Shown here: positions 5,335-7,380 of the stretch, in pieces
How positions within the stretch are numbered: position 1 is the stretch's first letter
Layout of the letters: each line of letters opens with the position of its first letter
Source: Microcaldota archaeon
GTDB taxonomy: Archaea > Micrarchaeota > Micrarchaeia > Micrarchaeales > Micrarchaeaceae
Assembly (NCBI GenBank): GCA_021834865.1
Contig: JAKBRD010000036.1
Location: 1 to 7,380 of the forward strand
Direction: 5' to 3'
Length of the DNA stretch: 7,380 bases
Notes under the pieces: generated by a model
The model's database searches: none
What the model was told of the DNA's origin: nothing
Seen by the model: the letters and a program-made list of their open reading frames with translations, nothing else
Translations under genes and position numbers: made by a program

Positions 5335-6372
5335 ATGTTCGGAAAGAAAAAGCCAAAAGTTGTCAACGTAAACGGCAAGGACATAGCGCTTCAGCCTAAG
5401 CCCGGGATAGGGTCAAAGCTTTTCCAGCAGCCGGATCGCAGCAAGTCGCAGCCAATAATGCCATCCCAGCAAATCCCCCAATACGGATCTGGTATAAATC
5501 CAATATCGCAGTCAAAAGCCCAGCCCCAGAAAAAGCCAGGGAGATGGCATCTTTTCGTAGAAGGCATAGGCGCGAAGCACAAGGGGCTTGAGCAGACGCT
5601 CAAGGATCAGGGCATAAAGGGCACGCTCTACTCGTTCGTGGAAAGGATGATAATAGCGGCAATGGCCATAGGCATCGTCCTTGGCATAACGTTCTTCGTC
5701 CTTTTCCTGCATCTCGGCCTGCTTTTCCCCGTCGCTGCCGTGCTTGCGCTTCTGCTAGGCTTTGTCGTCTTCTATATGGGCATGAATATGTTCCTCAACT
5801 TTCCAAAGCACAAGACAAAGAAAAATGCAAAGGGGGTGGAGAAGGACATACTGTTTGCCGCGAGGGACATGATAATAGCGCTCAGGTCCGGAATGCCGTT
5901 GTTCAACACTCTGGTTTCCATAAGCTCGGGATACGGCGATGCGAGCAGGGAGTTTCAAAAGGTTGTCGAGCGCGTCCAGCTTGGCATGCCTCTCGAAGAG
6001 GCCATAGACCAGACTATAGCAGAGAGCAAGAGCGACTCTTTCAAGAGGATAATGCTGCAGGCTTCGGTGAGCATAAAATCCGGGGGCGACGTTGTGTCTG
6101 CAATACAGAGCGTCATAGACCAGCTTTCCGAAGAGAGGGTCATAGAGCTCAGGAGGTACGGCCAAAGGCTGAACGCCATAGCAATGTTCTACATGCTTTT
6201 CGGAGTAATACTGCCAAGCATGGGCATAGCAGTAGTAACGATACTCACTACTTTCATAGCTTTGTTCACGGTAACACCGCAGCTTCTGGAAGCAGGCTTG
6301 ATAGCGATAGGTTTCCTGCAGATTGTGTTCCTGCAGATGATAAGGGGCTCGAGGCCTTCATTCTCGACGTGA
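5335..6372 (+). CDS. Type II secretion system F family platform protein, TadB-like (first copy)
   Basis: This 345-residue membrane protein would form part of the inner-membrane platform that the secretion ATPase acts on. Residues 1-70 are a cytosolic, basic and then Pro/Gln/Ser-rich tail without predicted structure. Two hydrophobic segments lie near 104-127 and 130-153. A cytosolic helical T2SF domain follows (about 168-275), with the typical pattern DMIIALRSGMPLFNTLVSIS, then RVQLGMPLEEAID, then SIKSGGDVVSAI and QLSEER. Two more hydrophobic segments are near 280-305 and 314-336, and the protein ends in a short basic tail. It has one T2SF domain, unlike FlaJ-type archaellum platforms, which have two in one chain, so it needs a partner, and the next gene supplies one. 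Gene spacing is 2 nt upstream and 4 nt downstream. The family is clear; whether the machine is a pilus or a secretion system is not. Confidence 0.92.
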   Translation: MFGKKKPKVVNVNGKDIALQPKPGIGSKLFQQPDRSKSQPIMPSQQIPQYGSGINPISQSKAQPQKKPGRWHLFVEGIGAKHKGLEQTLKDQGIKGTLYSFVERMIIAAMAIGIVLGITFFVLFLHLGLLFPVAAVLALLLGFVVFYMGMNMFLNFPKHKTKKNAKGVEKDILFAARDMIIALRSGMPLFNTLVSISSGYGDASREFQKVVERVQLGMPLEEAIDQTIAESKSDSFKRIMLQASVSIKSGGDVVSAIQSVIDQLSEERVIELRRYGQRLNAIAMFYMLFGVILPSMGIAVVTILTTFIALFTVTPQLLEAGLIAIGFLQIVFLQMIRGSRPSFST

Positions 6373-6373
6373 T
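6369..6373 (+). promoter_or_regulatory. Shine-Dalgarno-like GTGAT spanning the stop before the second platform gene
   Basis: GTGAT overlaps the TGA of the first platform gene and ends 3 nt before the ATG at 6377. It matches the 3' half of GGAGGTGAT. Spacing is short, so its strength is doubtful, but it supports this ATG and coupled translation of the two platform subunits. Confidence 0.4.
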
Positions 6374-6376
6374 TAA

Positions 6377-7380
6377 ATGGCAAAAAACATATTTAGCAGG
6401 ATAAACTTCGAGAGGCTAGTTTCCAGGAGCGTAGCAAGGTTCATATCAAAGACGCTTGACCTAGCGGGCTCGAAAATGGACGTCAACACTTTCCTTAGCA
6501 TAGTCATAGTCGGAGGTTTCACCATACTTATAATACTCGCCTTTGCGCTCTACCTGATAATGCACCTCAACCTGCTGCTGGCCCTCGGCGGCGGCATAGT
6601 GGCCGCGCTTCTCTTCGCGGTTGTAATGTACATGATGCTCAACTATAAAATAGACCAGAGGAAGACGTTCGTCGAATCGATACTTCCGGACTATTTCGCG
6701 CTGGCTGCGGCCAACCTCAAAAGCGGCATAGCATTGGACAGGTCCATGCTGCTCGCTGCAAGGCCCGAATTCAAGTACTTCACATCTGACGTTCAGGCAA
6801 TGAACAGGAACGTATTCGGAGGAGAAACGTTCGAGAACGCTCTTCGCGATCTAGCTGGCAAATACAAATCGAACAATTTCCAGCATTCGGTAAGGATGAT
6901 GATAGAAGCCCAAAAGTACGGAGGCGCAATGGCCGACCTCATGGAGCAGCTCTCAAAGGACATGAGGAGCCAGCAAATGCTGCAGAAAGAGGTTTCAGGG
7001 CAGCTCCTCATGTACAGCCTGTTCATAGCTTTCGCCGGCCTGATAGCAGCTCCAGTGCTTTACGGCCTTACCAGCCAGATGATTGTAATAACGGACACAG
7101 TCTGGAAAGGCATACTCGCTTCAAATCCGGGAGGGCTACCTACAACCGGAGTGTCTTTCCTTAAGCCAAGCCCGCCAAAGATAAGCCCTACTACTTACCA
7201 TAACTTCTCGCTAGTTGCGATAAGCGTCATAACTGGTTTCGCAGCGCTCATAATGTCTACCATATCTTCCGGCAGCACTACAAAAGGGATGAGGCTCGTA
7301 CCACTTTTCATAATAGTGGGCCTTGGCATATATTTCGTAGTCGGAGGCGTAATAGCATCGCTGTTCAGCAGCTTCGGCAG
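6377..7380 (+). CDS. Type II secretion system F family platform protein, TadC-like (second copy, cut by window end)
   Basis: From the ATG at 6377 the frame stays open for 334 codons to the edge; the family's usual length suggests the stop is close. The chain has a basic N-terminus (AKNIFSRINFERLVSRS), then hydrophobic segments near 38-60 and 66-88. A cytosolic T2SF domain follows (about 92-205), with FVESILPDYFALAAANLKSG, then GGETFENALRDLA, then MMIEAQKYGGAMADLMEQLS. More membrane segments lie near 208-232, 277-297 and 306-330. Between the third and fourth is a 40-residue, Pro/Gly-rich loop (238-276) that would face outward and is longer than the corresponding loop of the first copy. The two platform proteins share the same architecture but little obvious identity, as TadB and TadC do. 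They probably form a heteromeric platform for the upstream ATPase. The family call is firm, and the C-terminus is missing. Confidence 0.9.
   Translation, partial: MAKNIFSRINFERLVSRSVARFISKTLDLAGSKMDVNTFLSIVIVGGFTILIILAFALYLIMHLNLLLALGGGIVAALLFAVVMYMMLNYKIDQRKTFVESILPDYFALAAANLKSGIALDRSMLLAARPEFKYFTSDVQAMNRNVFGGETFENALRDLAGKYKSNNFQHSVRMMIEAQKYGGAMADLMEQLSKDMRSQQMLQKEVSGQLLMYSLFIAFAGLIAAPVLYGLTSQMIVITDTVWKGILASNPGGLPTTGVSFLKPSPPKISPTTYHNFSLVAISVITGFAALIMSTISSGSTTKGMRLVPLFIIVGLGIYFVVGGVIASLFSSFG

Noticed and set aside
5755..6165. Minus-strand frame of 136 codons opposite the first platform protein
   Set aside because: It is antisense to a clear T2SF domain, with no motif, ribosome binding site or promoter of its own.

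Overview
The window looks like chromosomal DNA of an archaeon, and I would guess a DPANN-type lineage such as Micrarchaeota (inference only). Four things support archaea. The AT-rich boxes upstream of the first genes have the spacing of archaeal TATA elements. The tRNA gene carries a bulge-helix-bulge intron and does not encode its CCA end. The secretion ATPase and platform proteins are of the archaeal/Tad type. Codon use leans strongly to ATA for Ile and AGG for Arg. No phage, IS element, CRISPR array or rRNA is visible.

Left part, minus strand (1-898). In transcription order this holds tRNA-Gln(CUG) with an intron of about 18 nt inside the D-loop (806-898), an 88-residue protein of unknown function (522-788), a stand-alone TrkA-N/RCK nucleotide-binding protein whose GTG start overlaps the previous stop (52-525), and possibly the first codons of another gene running off the left edge (1-38). 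The 55-bp gap at 899-953 separates the tRNA from a divergent plus-strand gene. A single TATA-like box lies about 27 bp from both starts, so it may be a shared bidirectional promoter.

Centre (954-1649, plus). An S2P-type M50 intramembrane metalloprotease with all its active-site motifs, probably translated from a leaderless mRNA. It is followed by a 101-113 bp intergenic region with the next promoter.

Right part (1763-7380, plus). A tight five-gene operon for a Tad/type IV pilus-like or type II secretion-like machine: a winged-helix plus long coiled-coil protein, a VirB11/TadA-like secretion ATPase, a 209-residue soluble protein with a conserved-looking helical C-terminus, and two successive single-domain T2SF platform membrane proteins (TadB/TadC-like), the second cut by the window end. 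Gaps are 10, -1, 2 and 4 nt. The ATPase would power a platform made of the two membrane proteins. The two soluble proteins are the unexplained members and are the best candidates for new parts of the machine. No pilin or prepilin peptidase lies inside the window.
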